From Dyadobacter jiangsuensis (GTDB taxonomy: Bacteria; Bacteroidota; Bacteroidia; Cytophagales; Spirosomataceae), in assembly GCF_003014695.1 (NCBI RefSeq), contig NZ_PYAS01000002.1, positions 62,001 to 126,000 of the forward strand: a stretch of DNA of 64,000 nucleotides, given 5' to 3'. Positions 8,247-15,877 of the stretch are shown here, piece by piece. The translations under genes were made by a program, and so were the position numbers. The stretch's first letter is position 1. Each line of letters starts with the position of its first letter. The notes beneath the pieces were generated by a model. That model saw only the letters and a list, made by a program, of their open reading frames with translations. It made no database searches and was not told where the DNA came from.

Positions 8247-9512
8247 ATGCATTTTCTCCTCATTCACCAATACTTCCTCGAAGACCATGCCGCCGGCGGC
8301 TCACGCTGGAATGAAATGGCGCGGATTTGGGTGCAGGATGGTCATTCGGTGACCGTGATTGCCGGAGATGCGCATTATATGCAGGACAACGAGGGTGGTG
8401 TAGCCCGAAAGTTCTTCGATGTAAAACGGAATGCAGACAGGGTACTGGTAATTCGATGTAATGTGGCCCGGTTTTATCACCGCGGTTTCCTGGGACGGTT
8501 TTGGAGCTATGTTCTGTTTGCATTCATGGCCATTTACGCAGGAATACGTTACGCAAATTCCAGGTATGAATGCATTATAGCGACCTCGCCGCCACTCCTG
8601 GTGGGCATTTCGGGGTGGGTGCTGTCGGTATGGAGGGGCATTCCGCTGGCGCTGGAAATACGGGATCTCTGGCCGGAATCGGCGATCGAAATGGGCGTTT
8701 TGAAAAACAAGTGGCTGATCCGTTTGTCTTACGGATTGGAAAAATTCCTTTATCGGAAAGCAAAGCTGATTAATGTGCTTACCCCGGCATTTCGGGAACG
8801 CCTTATTCACGATAAGAAAATTGATCCGGGGAAGATCATTATGATACCCAACGCGGCGGATTTCCGTTGGAGCGAACGCGCATTGCGTAGCGCATTCACG
8901 TGTGGGTTTCGTGCGAAGCTTGGGCTGGAAGGGAAGTTTGTGATCATTTACGTCGGGGCGCATGGACTGGCGAATGACCTTATGCAGCTCCTGGAAGCCG
9001 CGACACTGCTCCGCGGCACTGACGCCCATTTTCTGCTGATAGGCGACGGGATGCAGAAAAAAATGTTGATGGAAGAAGCGCGGTCCCGCGGCTTACCCAA
9101 TGTCTCGTTCCTGGGTCCGGTTTCAAAAGAGCAGGTATTCGAATACATTGTCGCGGCCGATCTCGGTGTTGCGGTTTTAAGAAAAGCAGCCATTTTCAAA
9201 ACGGTTTACAGTAACAAAACCTTTGACTATTTGTCCTGTAAAAAGCCGGTTTTGATGGCAATCGACGGCGTTTCGCGCAATTTGATTGAACAAGCCGATG
9301 CCGGGATTTTTGCAGAGCCGGGAAACCCTGCCGATCTGGCGCGGAAAATCAAACTTTATATGGAAGACCGCGCACTTTTGAGCAGACATGGTGAAAACGG
9401 CTACCGATTCGTGCACATGCATTTCGATCGGGAGAAATTGGCGAAGAGTTTTTTGGAATGCATTGAAAATCAACTCGAAGTGACAGGCAAAAGTACAATT
9501 TTTGATAGCTAA
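8247..9512 (+). CDS. Glycosyltransferase family 4 (WbuB-like)
   Basis: A 421-residue cytoplasmic GT4 enzyme with two Rossmann domains. The N-terminal domain has MHFLLIHQYFLEDHAAGGSR and the region SPPLLVGISGWVLS; the C-terminal nucleotide-sugar domain has IIYVGAHGLANDLMQLLEAA and the acceptor/donor region DYLSCKKPVLMAIDG. It most resembles WbuB/WcaI-type enzymes that add a sugar (often N-acetylfucosamine or similar) to a lipid-linked glycan. It starts 9 bases after the PIN toxin and may be co-transcribed with the sugar genes upstream. Donor and acceptor unknown. Confidence 0.85.
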   Translation: MHFLLIHQYFLEDHAAGGSRWNEMARIWVQDGHSVTVIAGDAHYMQDNEGGVARKFFDVKRNADRVLVIRCNVARFYHRGFLGRFWSYVLFAFMAIYAGIRYANSRYECIIATSPPLLVGISGWVLSVWRGIPLALEIRDLWPESAIEMGVLKNKWLIRLSYGLEKFLYRKAKLINVLTPAFRERLIHDKKIDPGKIIMIPNAADFRWSERALRSAFTCGFRAKLGLEGKFVIIYVGAHGLANDLMQLLEAATLLRGTDAHFLLIGDGMQKKMLMEEARSRGLPNVSFLGPVSKEQVFEYIVAADLGVAVLRKAAIFKTVYSNKTFDYLSCKKPVLMAIDGVSRNLIEQADAGIFAEPGNPADLARKIKLYMEDRALLSRHGENGYRFVHMHFDREKLAKSFLECIENQLEVTGKSTIFDS

Positions 9513-9562
9513 AAAGTGAACTGAAAGTGCCGCCAAGGGGTTTTCTAATAAATGAAAATCCA

Positions 9563-10183
9563 ATGAAAAACGTAGCGCATCTGTTCCCCGAATCGGTCAG
9601 AAAAGGGGCTTACACATATTCCGAATACATGCATTTGATGGAAACCGTAGTTTTGGAAAACAGAACAACCGGTCCGAAACAATCCGAGGCGCTGGCCCAT
9701 TATACAAAGCTGAACCTGGCACGGATGCAGCGCCTTAATAGAACGGCGACGCTCCACGACTCGCTGAAAGAGGCCGTCAGCCAGATCGATTTTCCACAAA
9801 CCTGGTACATCCTGACGGAAGCCTGGTGTGGGGACGCTGCGCAGAACCTTCCGACTATCGTGGCGGCCTCGCTTTCGAATCCTCTAATTACCGTGCGGTT
9901 TTTACTCCGCGACGAGAATCCCGAATTGATGGATGCTTATCTCACCAATGGAGGACGGTCGATCCCGAAATTGATTGCTGTCGATGAAGATTTCAATGAA
10001 ATTTTTACCTGGGGGCCGCGTCCGGCAGGTGCACAGGAGCTGCTGAGGGAGTATAAAGCCAATCCGGTGAAGTCTTACAGCGAATTTTCGGAAGATATCC
10101 AGCGTTGGTACATTGCCGACAAAACGGCCTCGTTGCAAAATGAATTGCAGGAGCTTTTGGAAGCAGTGGTTGTGGATAAGTGA
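9563..10183 (+). CDS. Thioredoxin-fold protein with a single-cysteine active site
   Basis: A 206-residue protein of the thioredoxin family (Thioredoxin_9-like). The active-site loop reads EAWCGDAAQNLP at about residues 86-97: only Cys89 is present and the second cysteine of CxxC is replaced by Ala. The cis-proline region is GGRSIPKLIAVD. No signal peptide. I use ATG 9563 because the residues encoded upstream are not family-like. With one cysteine it might act in bacillithiol-like or monothiol chemistry or as a binding protein; this is inference. It stands alone between the glycan genes and the nuo block. Confidence 0.75.
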   Translation: MKNVAHLFPESVRKGAYTYSEYMHLMETVVLENRTTGPKQSEALAHYTKLNLARMQRLNRTATLHDSLKEAVSQIDFPQTWYILTEAWCGDAAQNLPTIVAASLSNPLITVRFLLRDENPELMDAYLTNGGRSIPKLIAVDEDFNEIFTWGPRPAGAQELLREYKANPVKSYSEFSEDIQRWYIADKTASLQNELQELLEAVVVDK

Positions 10184-10202
10184 GTTTTTGAACCGTTTAC
10201 TC

Positions 10203-10210
10203 TATATTTG
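10203..10210 (+). promoter_or_regulatory. -7 promoter element TATATTTG upstream of the nuoI-J-K block
   Basis: TATATTTG matches TAnnTTTG and lies 35 bases before the TTG start at 10246. No TTTG at the expected -33 position. Confidence 0.4.
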
Positions 10211-10245
10211 TCATAGGGTAACCGCAATACCAACGAACAGGGATT

Positions 10246-11649
10246 TTGTCAGAATACTTTAAAAATATATCCGACGGCATCAGCACGACCCTCACGGGCA
10301 TGCGGCTGACGTTACGGCACCTCTGGAATGCACGTAAGAGCCGTAGACCTGCGGATATTCGTTCGTCCAGCTTTTATGACCAGCAGGATGGGATCGTCAC
10401 GATCCAGTATCCGCTGGAAACTATTCCCATTCCCGACAATGGGAGGTATCGTTTGCATAATGAGATGGACGACTGCATTGTTTGCGACAAATGCGCGAAA
10501 GTCTGTCCGGTAGATTGTATCGATATCGAGCCAATTAAAGCAGTGGAAGATGTGGGACGAGCCTCCGATGGCTCGCCGATCCGCCTGTACGCAGCCAAAT
10601 TCGATATCGATATGGCCAAATGCTGCTATTGTGGCCTTTGTACGACGGTCTGTCCTACGGAATGTCTTACAATGACCAAGACTTTCGATTACAGCGAGCT
10701 CGATGTGCGGGATATGGTTTACAATTATTCCAACCTCACTGCCGAGCAGGCCGACGAAAAGCGTATGCTGCTGGAACAGTTCCAGAAGGAAAAAGAAGCT
10801 TTGAAAGCGGCCAAGGCTGCTCCTGCGGCAACACCGGCTACCGCTTCTGCGGGTACGCCTGCTCCTGCCCGCCCGGTTTTCAAACCAACGGCCAAGCCAA
10901 AGCCAACCGAAGAGTCCGTTACCAAAAATACGGACATGGATGCCGCCGAACCTGCGTCTACTCCGGCTCCGAAACCGGCGTTCAAGCCGCTGATGAAGCC
11001 GAAGAAAGTCGAGGACAATCCACCTGCACAAGAGCCTGCACCGGAAGCGACGCCAACTGAAAAGCCGGTGGCTGCCAAGCCAGTATTCCGCCCGACTTTG
11101 AAACCGAAGGTTGTTTCTGACGAGAATGTGGATAAACCTGTTTCTGAAATGCCTGCGGAGCCGGTTGAAAAGCCTGTTGCCAAAGCGCCGTTCCGTCCAA
11201 CGATGAAACCGAAGGTAGCTACGGAGGAGAATGTGGATAAACCTGTTGCTGAAACACCTGCGGAGCCGATTGAAAAGCCTGCGGCCAAAGCGCCGTTCCG
11301 TCCAACGATGAAACCAAAGGTAGTCACGGAGGAGAATGTGGATAAACCTGTTGCCGAAACACCTGCGGACCCAGTTGAAAAGCCTGCGGCCAAAGCGCCG
11401 TTCCGTCCGACAATGAAACCAAAAGTTGTTTCGGAAGAGAATGTAGAGAAATCTGCTGCCGAAACACCAGCGGAGCCAGTTGAAAAGCCTGCGGCCAAGA
11501 CACCGTTCCGTCCGACCATGAAACCGAAGGTCGTCTCTGATGAAAATGCAGAGAAGCCAGCGGTTGAAACGCCAGCGGAGCCGGTCGAAAAGCCAGTTGC
11601 TGCCAAACCCGCATTCCGGCCAACGATGAAACCTAAACCCAAAGAATAG
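10246..11649 (+). CDS. nuoI: NuoI-like 2[4Fe-4S] subunit with long proline/lysine repeat tail
   Basis: A 467-residue protein starting at TTG 10246. Residues 1-160 are a NuoI-type ferredoxin of complex I with two CxxCxxCxxxCP sets: Cys77, 80, 83, 87 and Cys126, 129, 132, 136. A normal NuoI ends by about residue 200. Here residues 160-467 are an Ala/Pro/Lys/Glu-rich tail with about five 35-residue repeats around FRPTMKPK. The protein directly precedes nuoJ and nuoK. A different NuoI (47385-46792) is in the main operon, so this is a second form. It should carry electrons to the quinone in a membrane complex; the tail function is unknown. Confidence 0.85.
   Translation: MSEYFKNISDGISTTLTGMRLTLRHLWNARKSRRPADIRSSSFYDQQDGIVTIQYPLETIPIPDNGRYRLHNEMDDCIVCDKCAKVCPVDCIDIEPIKAVEDVGRASDGSPIRLYAAKFDIDMAKCCYCGLCTTVCPTECLTMTKTFDYSELDVRDMVYNYSNLTAEQADEKRMLLEQFQKEKEALKAAKAAPAATPATASAGTPAPARPVFKPTAKPKPTEESVTKNTDMDAAEPASTPAPKPAFKPLMKPKKVEDNPPAQEPAPEATPTEKPVAAKPVFRPTLKPKVVSDENVDKPVSEMPAEPVEKPVAKAPFRPTMKPKVATEENVDKPVAETPAEPIEKPAAKAPFRPTMKPKVVTEENVDKPVAETPADPVEKPAAKAPFRPTMKPKVVSEENVEKSAAETPAEPVEKPAAKTPFRPTMKPKVVSDENAEKPAVETPAEPVEKPVAAKPAFRPTMKPKPKE
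11059..11646 (+). repeat. Tandem 35-residue (105-108 bp) repeats in the NuoI-like tail
   Basis: Repeat units begin at 11059 (36 codons), 11167, 11272, 11377 and 11482 (35 codons each), with a 20-codon partial unit at 11587. Each has EKPxAxxxFRPTxKPK followed by an acidic (S/T)-E-EN-(V/A)-(D/E)-K spacer and ETPAEPV. Two degenerate FKPxxKPK motifs lie further upstream. The bases differ by synonymous changes between units, so the units are not all recent identical copies. Confidence 0.9.
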
Positions 11650-11655
11650 GCGCGC

Positions 11656-12177
11656 ATGGAAGCAATTATATTCTATATTTTTTCCGCACTAACGCTCGCT
11701 GCCGGGCTATTCATACTTTTCTCCAAAAACCTCATTTACGGAGCATTCGCGCTGTTTCTTGCATTCCTGGGCGTAGCTGCGTTGTATGTGCTCGCAGGCG
11801 CGGACTTTCTGGCCGTTTCGCAGATTATGATCTATGTCGGAGGGATTCTGGTGTTGCTTATATTCGGAATCATGCTCACCCAGAAGAAGAAAAAAAGCGA
11901 CGACTCCACGCGCCATAATCGCGTCGAAGTGCCTACTACCCGGAAAATCTGGGGCTTTTTAACAGGTATCGGGCTCTTCGGATTGCTGCTGAAAGTCATT
12001 CTTTCTTCGGATTTCAGGATGTCCGGCGAGGAAATGAGTACGAAATCGACGATCAAGACGATTGGTGTGGAGCTTATGACGAGCCATTTGTTGCCTTTCG
12101 AAATAGCCGCTATCCTTTTGTTGGTTGCGCTTATCGGCGCCGCTTACCTCGCATTAAACCGAAACCCCTCCGCATGA
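11656..12177 (+). CDS. nuoJ: NADH-quinone oxidoreductase subunit J
   Basis: A 173-residue membrane protein of the complex I NuoJ family, with five predicted transmembrane helices starting EAIIFYIFSALTLAAGLFIL, the conserved segment GADFLAVSQIMIYVGGILVL and a last helix PFEIAAILLLVALIGAAYLAL. It starts 6 bases after the NuoI-like gene and its stop overlaps nuoK as ATGA. A second NuoJ (46756-46238) ends the main operon, so the chromosome carries two nuoJ genes. It belongs to the proton-pumping membrane arm. Confidence 0.9.
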   Translation: MEAIIFYIFSALTLAAGLFILFSKNLIYGAFALFLAFLGVAALYVLAGADFLAVSQIMIYVGGILVLLIFGIMLTQKKKKSDDSTRHNRVEVPTTRKIWGFLTGIGLFGLLLKVILSSDFRMSGEEMSTKSTIKTIGVELMTSHLLPFEIAAILLLVALIGAAYLALNRNPSA

Positions 12178-12485
12178 CGACGATACCTGTACAATATTAT
12201 CTGGTCGTTGCAGCTGCATTGTTTTGCATTGGACTGGCAATTTCCATTACCAAGCGGCATTTTATCGGTATGTTGCTCGGAATCGAGTTGATGCTAAATG
12301 CGGTCAATATCAATTTGGTGGCATTTGGCAGGCACGATCCGGAACGTTTGAGTGGTCAGCTTTTTGCATTGTTCGTGATTGTCGTGGCAGCGGCCGAAGT
12401 GACGGTGGCGCTCGCGATCATTCTGCGCGTATATGGCCGTTTCAAAACGGTTGATCCCGATCAAGTAAATGAATTGAAGCAATGA
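12174..12485 (+). CDS. nuoK: NADH-quinone oxidoreductase subunit K
   Basis: A 103-residue three-helix membrane protein of normal NuoK length. The conserved glutamates of the family are in LLGIELMLNAVNINLVAFG (helix 2) and AAAEVTVALAIILRVYG (helix 3). It overlaps nuoJ (ATGA) and the following transporter gene (ATGA). It is the only nuoK in the window: the main operon lacks it. NuoK is an antiporter-like part of the proton path. Confidence 0.92.
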   Translation: MTTIPVQYYLVVAAALFCIGLAISITKRHFIGMLLGIELMLNAVNINLVAFGRHDPERLSGQLFALFVIVVAAAEVTVALAIILRVYGRFKTVDPDQVNELKQ

Positions 12486-12928
12486 ACTGGATCTTCCTGA
12501 TCTTCGCTTTTCTGATCGGTATCAGCAATGCCGTACAATCGGGCGTGAATACGCAGCTCCGCGAGTCGATCAATAACCCTATTCTCGCGGCGATGACTTC
12601 CTTTTTCGTGGGATTAATGGTCCTGACGATCGCATTTGCCTGCTTTAACCAAAATCCCGTTCCTTCCCTGGCCGATCTCAAACAGGTTTCGTGGACGCGC
12701 TTTACGGGCGGAGTACTGGGTGCATTCTACGTGATTACGGTCATTTTTATCGTCCGCAATATCGGCCCGGCGAATATGATGTGCCTTGTGATTGCCGGCC
12801 AGATGGTGACGGTCATGACAATCGATCATTTTGGTTTACAGGGATTTGCCGTTCACCACATGAACCTGCCGCGCATTTTGGGCACAATCCTGCTTGTGGG
12901 CGGAGTTTATCTTATTCTTAAAAATTAG
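12482..12928 (+). CDS. DMT-family small membrane transporter (YdcZ/DUF606-like)
   Basis: A 148-residue protein with four to five transmembrane helices, close in length and pattern to the half-size drug/metabolite transporters of the YdcZ (DUF606) type: FLIGISNAVQSGVNTQLR near the start and GGVLGAFYVITVIFIVRNIG in the middle. Half-size members usually act as homodimers. It overlaps nuoK by 4 bases and closes the block, occupying the place where nuoL would be expected. Substrate unknown. Confidence 0.75.
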   Translation: MNWIFLIFAFLIGISNAVQSGVNTQLRESINNPILAAMTSFFVGLMVLTIAFACFNQNPVPSLADLKQVSWTRFTGGVLGAFYVITVIFIVRNIGPANMMCLVIAGQMVTVMTIDHFGLQGFAVHHMNLPRILGTILLVGGVYLILKN

Positions 12929-12933
12929 GACAC

Positions 12934-12964
12934 AAAAAAACAGCAACCCTCGCGGATTGCTGCT
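12934..12964 (-). terminator. Terminator hairpin between the transporter and the DUF6265 gene
   Basis: CAGCAACC and GGATTGCTG form a stem with a one-base bulge around a short loop. On the minus strand it is followed by a run of seven T, so it should end the DUF6265 transcript. Confidence 0.7.
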
Positions 12965-12984
12965 CTGGATGCTTTCAGGAAGCC

Positions 12985-13482
12985 TCAGGGGATTTTGTTG
13001 AAAATAAACAGATCCACGAAGCTCCACTTATCATTTTCTTTCTTCCCGCGCTGGATAACCAGTTGAGTTGGTGAGCGTCTCTCATAAATGATCCGTACCG
13101 ACGCGTCGTCTTTTTCAAACAAAGCCTGGTTCTTCTTCGCTTCGATGAATTTGTAGCGGTCGGCTACTTCTTTTTCTTCCAGCGAGATCATTCCCGGTTT
13201 GAAATGCTTCACCATCGCCACAGGGCCATTGTCTGTCTGTTCGAAGGCAAAGATCTCATAAAGAGCAGGCTTGTCGTCTTTAATCATGCGGATGAAACCG
13301 ACGATGTTATTGCCTTTGGGAGCCGTCCAGGACGCTTCGATCGGCCCGCCATTGTAAGTACCGAGCCAGCGGCCATCCAGGAACGCGATGTCGTTCAGGG
13401 TGCCCTGCGCCTGAGCAAATGTAGCTGTCAGTACAAGCGCAAATGCCAGACAAGCCTTCTTAATTGTGTTGAATTGGGTCAT
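12985..13482 (-). CDS. DUF6265-like secreted protein
   Basis: A 165-residue exported protein with a signal peptide ending ATFAQAQ (cleavage about residue 25). The mature domain opens with LNDIAFLDGRWLGTYNGGPI and continues with SWTAPKGNNIVGFIRM, a lipocalin-like beta-barrel pattern of the DUF6265 family. It has its own terminator and lies downstream of a region with a strong inverted repeat (13528-13585). Function unknown. Confidence 0.75.
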   Translation of the reverse strand: MTQFNTIKKACLAFALVLTATFAQAQGTLNDIAFLDGRWLGTYNGGPIEASWTAPKGNNIVGFIRMIKDDKPALYEIFAFEQTDNGPVAMVKHFKPGMISLEEKEVADRYKFIEAKKNQALFEKDDASVRIIYERRSPTQLVIQRGKKENDKWSFVDLFIFNKIP

Positions 13483-13527
13483 TGAGATTTAGGTTGTGAA
13501 TTGAGGCAGCAAATTAATAGAAATGTT

Positions 13528-13585
13528 AATTCCGTCAACGTACTGACTGTATTTAGCTAAATTGCGTCAGTACATTGACGGAATT
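13528..13585. promoter_or_regulatory. 20-bp inverted repeat upstream of the DUF6265 gene (candidate operator)
   Basis: The arms 13528-13547 (AATTCCGTCAACGTACTGAC) and 13566-13585 are complementary at 19 of 20 bases, separated by 18 bases. A second motif, TTTAGCTAAA, is itself a palindrome and occurs twice, once in the spacer and once just after the right arm. The element lies 46 bases upstream of the DUF6265 start and after the purF stop. It has no T-tract of its own, so an operator or a small mobile element remnant fits better than a terminator. Confidence 0.65.
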
Positions 13586-13599
13586 TAGCTAAATAACTC

Positions 13600-13633
13600 A
13601 AAAAAATAGCCGGCTCGTTTCCAAGCCGGCTAT
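13600..13633 (-). terminator. Terminator of purF
   Basis: A perfect 10-bp stem (ATAGCCGGCT with AGCCGGCTAT) around an 8-base loop, 20 bases beyond the purF stop on the minus strand, followed there by a run of six T. Confidence 0.85.
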
Positions 13634-13653
13634 CCTCACTTAAAATTCTATGA

Positions 13654-15546
13654 TCAATATGCCCTTTCCAATTTCCCCTCGTAAGAGTTGGTAAAGGCTT
13701 TGTTTACCACTTTATTTCCGCCTTGTGTCGGATAGTTTCCGGTGAAATACCAGTCACCGAGGTGGCCTGGGCAGGCTTTGTGCAGGTTTTCAACGGTTTG
13801 GAAGACCACAGATAGCTCTGCATTCAAGCCCTTAGGGCGGACAATTTCTGCTATTTTCTGAGAAATCTCTTCGTCTGTGAATGGTTCGTAAAGCGCCTTC
13901 ACATAATTGGTATGATACGGGTTCTTCGTGGCGAGTGCTGTTACACTTTGGGTGTAGGCATCTTCCAGCAAATACTCCATATCGCGCTCTTCAAGCAATT
14001 TCAGCACTGCACGGTAGGCAACGAAGTCCTTCATCCTCGACATATCGATGCCGTAGCAATCCGGGAAACGAATCTGTGGAGCAGACGACACTACTACAAT
14101 TTTCTTCGGTTTTAGACGGTCGAGCATTGTCAGAATGCTCTTCTCCAATGTGGTACCGCGTACAATCGAGTCGTCGATGATCACGACGGTATCCACATTC
14201 TTGCGGACCACTTCAAAAGTAGTGTCGTAAACGCTCGAAACCATATCGTCGCGCAGGGCGTCGGCGGTAATGAACGTGCGCGATTTCACGTCTTTCGTTA
14301 CTAGCTTCTCGATCCTCGGGCGGAACGAAAGCACTTTTTCAAGGTCGGCTTCAAAAAGAATACCTTCCATGATAGCCTGCTTGCGTTTTTTGGCCAGATA
14401 TTCTTCCAGACCTTCGATCATACCCAGGAATGCTGTTTCAGCGGTGTTCGGGATGTACGAGAATATCGTGTTTTCGAGGTCGTAATTAACTTCTTTGAGA
14501 ATTTGAGGGATCAGCAGTTTACCCAGCTGTTTCCGCTCATTGTAAATATCGGGATCAGTGCCACGCGAGAAGTAAATGCGCTCGAAACTGCATGAACGTT
14601 TTTCAAGACGAGGCAGGATCGGGAACTCATTATATTCACCGTTTTTGTCGACGATCAGTGCAGAACCTGGCGTGATTTCAGTGATCTGATCGTAGTCAAC
14701 ATTGAACGCAGCTTTAATAGCCTGCTTTTCAGAAGCTACTACAACTACTTCATCGTCAGCATAATAGAATGCCGGGCGAATACCCGCCGGGTCGCGAATC
14801 ACGAAGGACGCGCCGTAGCCGGTGAGGCCGCACATGGCGTAGCCACCATCGAAGTCCCGGCACGAGCGGTATAGCAACCGGGGGAGGTCGATATTGTCTT
14901 CAATGACGTCGGACAACGTCGGATTTTCGTAAATTCCTTTGAAACGCTCGAACACCCGCTGGTTTTCTTCATCCAGGAAATGTCCAATTTTTTCCATTAC
15001 CGTTACGGTGTCGACTTTTTCTTTCGGGTGCTGGCCGAGTGAAACCAGTTTGCCAAAAAGCTCATCCACATTGGTCATGTTGAAGTTTCCCGCCATCACC
15101 AGATTACGGCTCCGCCAGTTACTTTGGCGCAGCATCGGGTGGCAGTTTTCCACTTCATTGGAGCCATGGGTACCGTAACGAAGATGTCCCAGCCATACTT
15201 CTCCAGTAAATGCGAGGTTTTCCTGCAACCATTTCGCGTCGTTGACGTGGTCCCGGTTGTTTTTGAGGCCCTTGCGGAATTTTTTGTGAATTTTGGAGAA
15301 AATATCCGTAAGTGGCTGAGGTTCTACGGATCTGTATCGGCTGATATATCGTTTCCCGGGCGGGACGTCGATCTTGATATTGGCTACTCCGGCTCCATCC
15401 TGGCCCCGGTTGACCTGTTTTTCCATCATGACCGAAAGCTTATGCACTGCGTACAGCGGCGTTTCGTACTTGTCGATGTAGTATTGATAAGGCTTTCTAA
15501 GACGGATAAGTGCTATGCCGCACTCATGCTTAATGGCGTCGCTCAT
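13654..15546 (-). CDS. purF: Amidophosphoribosyltransferase (PurF-type)
   Basis: A 630-residue glutamine phosphoribosylpyrophosphate amidotransferase, the first committed step of purine synthesis. The N-terminus is MSDAIKHECGIAL, where Cys9 would be the catalytic nucleophile after removal of the short propeptide. The N-terminal Ntn glutaminase domain continues with QVNRGQDGAGVAN, and the C-terminal phosphoribosyl domain has the PRPP loop VVIIDDSIVRGTT. It is longer than the E. coli enzyme (about 505 residues); the longer form is common in Bacteroidota. Monocistronic with its own terminator. Confidence 0.9.
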   Translation of the reverse strand: MSDAIKHECGIALIRLRKPYQYYIDKYETPLYAVHKLSVMMEKQVNRGQDGAGVANIKIDVPPGKRYISRYRSVEPQPLTDIFSKIHKKFRKGLKNNRDHVNDAKWLQENLAFTGEVWLGHLRYGTHGSNEVENCHPMLRQSNWRSRNLVMAGNFNMTNVDELFGKLVSLGQHPKEKVDTVTVMEKIGHFLDEENQRVFERFKGIYENPTLSDVIEDNIDLPRLLYRSCRDFDGGYAMCGLTGYGASFVIRDPAGIRPAFYYADDEVVVVASEKQAIKAAFNVDYDQITEITPGSALIVDKNGEYNEFPILPRLEKRSCSFERIYFSRGTDPDIYNERKQLGKLLIPQILKEVNYDLENTIFSYIPNTAETAFLGMIEGLEEYLAKKRKQAIMEGILFEADLEKVLSFRPRIEKLVTKDVKSRTFITADALRDDMVSSVYDTTFEVVRKNVDTVVIIDDSIVRGTTLEKSILTMLDRLKPKKIVVVSSAPQIRFPDCYGIDMSRMKDFVAYRAVLKLLEERDMEYLLEDAYTQSVTALATKNPYHTNYVKALYEPFTDEEISQKIAEIVRPKGLNAELSVVFQTVENLHKACPGHLGDWYFTGNYPTQGGNKVVNKAFTNSYEGKLERAY

Positions 15547-15653
15547 AAGAAGAGTAATGCTTTTAGAGATATTGGTGTTTGCTGGTATGCAAAGCGTATT
15601 CCCTGAATATTAGCCTAACGAATTTCGATTCTCGTTTAGTTCGTTATTTCTTA

Positions 15654-15661
15654 CAAAGGTA
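15654..15661 (-). promoter_or_regulatory. -7 promoter element TACCTTTG for purF
   Basis: Minus-strand TACCTTTG fits TAnnTTTG and would start transcription about 100 bases before the purF ATG. No clear -33 partner. Confidence 0.4.
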
Positions 15662-15714
15662 CAAATCCTTTGGCTTAAAAAACTCCAAAATTGCCTGATT
15701 TTTCATACTCCTTT

Positions 15715-15805
15715 CCGTCGGTTTAAACCGACGGCCTTAGATATGGCATATTGTTGCCAAAATCGGCATGTCGCTCAATCCATTCCCGGCAGTTTTAACT
15801 GACGG
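15715..15805. repeat. Pair of related 20-bp palindromes
   Basis: CCGTCGGTTTAAACCGACGG (15715-15734) is a perfect 20-bp palindrome. CCGGCAGTTTTAACTGACGG (15786-15805) is a diverged copy of the same pattern. They are 51 bases apart in the 330-base gap between purF and recO. They look like REP-type intergenic repeats or operator sites. The gap otherwise holds only two promoter elements; I see no small ORF. Confidence 0.6.
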
Positions 15806-15845
15806 ATCAACAATTATAGTAGATTCACTGTAAAAGAAAGATAAC

Positions 15846-15853
15846 TATTTTTG
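15846..15853 (+). promoter_or_regulatory. -7 promoter element TATTTTTG for recO
   Basis: TATTTTTG fits TAnnTTTG 24 bases before the recO ATG at 15878. The -33 position is not recognisable. Confidence 0.4.
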
Positions 15854-15877
15854 ATCAGATCGATATTAAAATTTCAT

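Noticed and set aside
10725..11657. Large minus-strand open frame of about 310 codons over the nuoI tail
   Set aside because: It is a shadow of the repeat-rich tail: its protein is a repeated Gly/Val/Phe string with no family, while the plus-strand frame carries the 4Fe-4S motifs.
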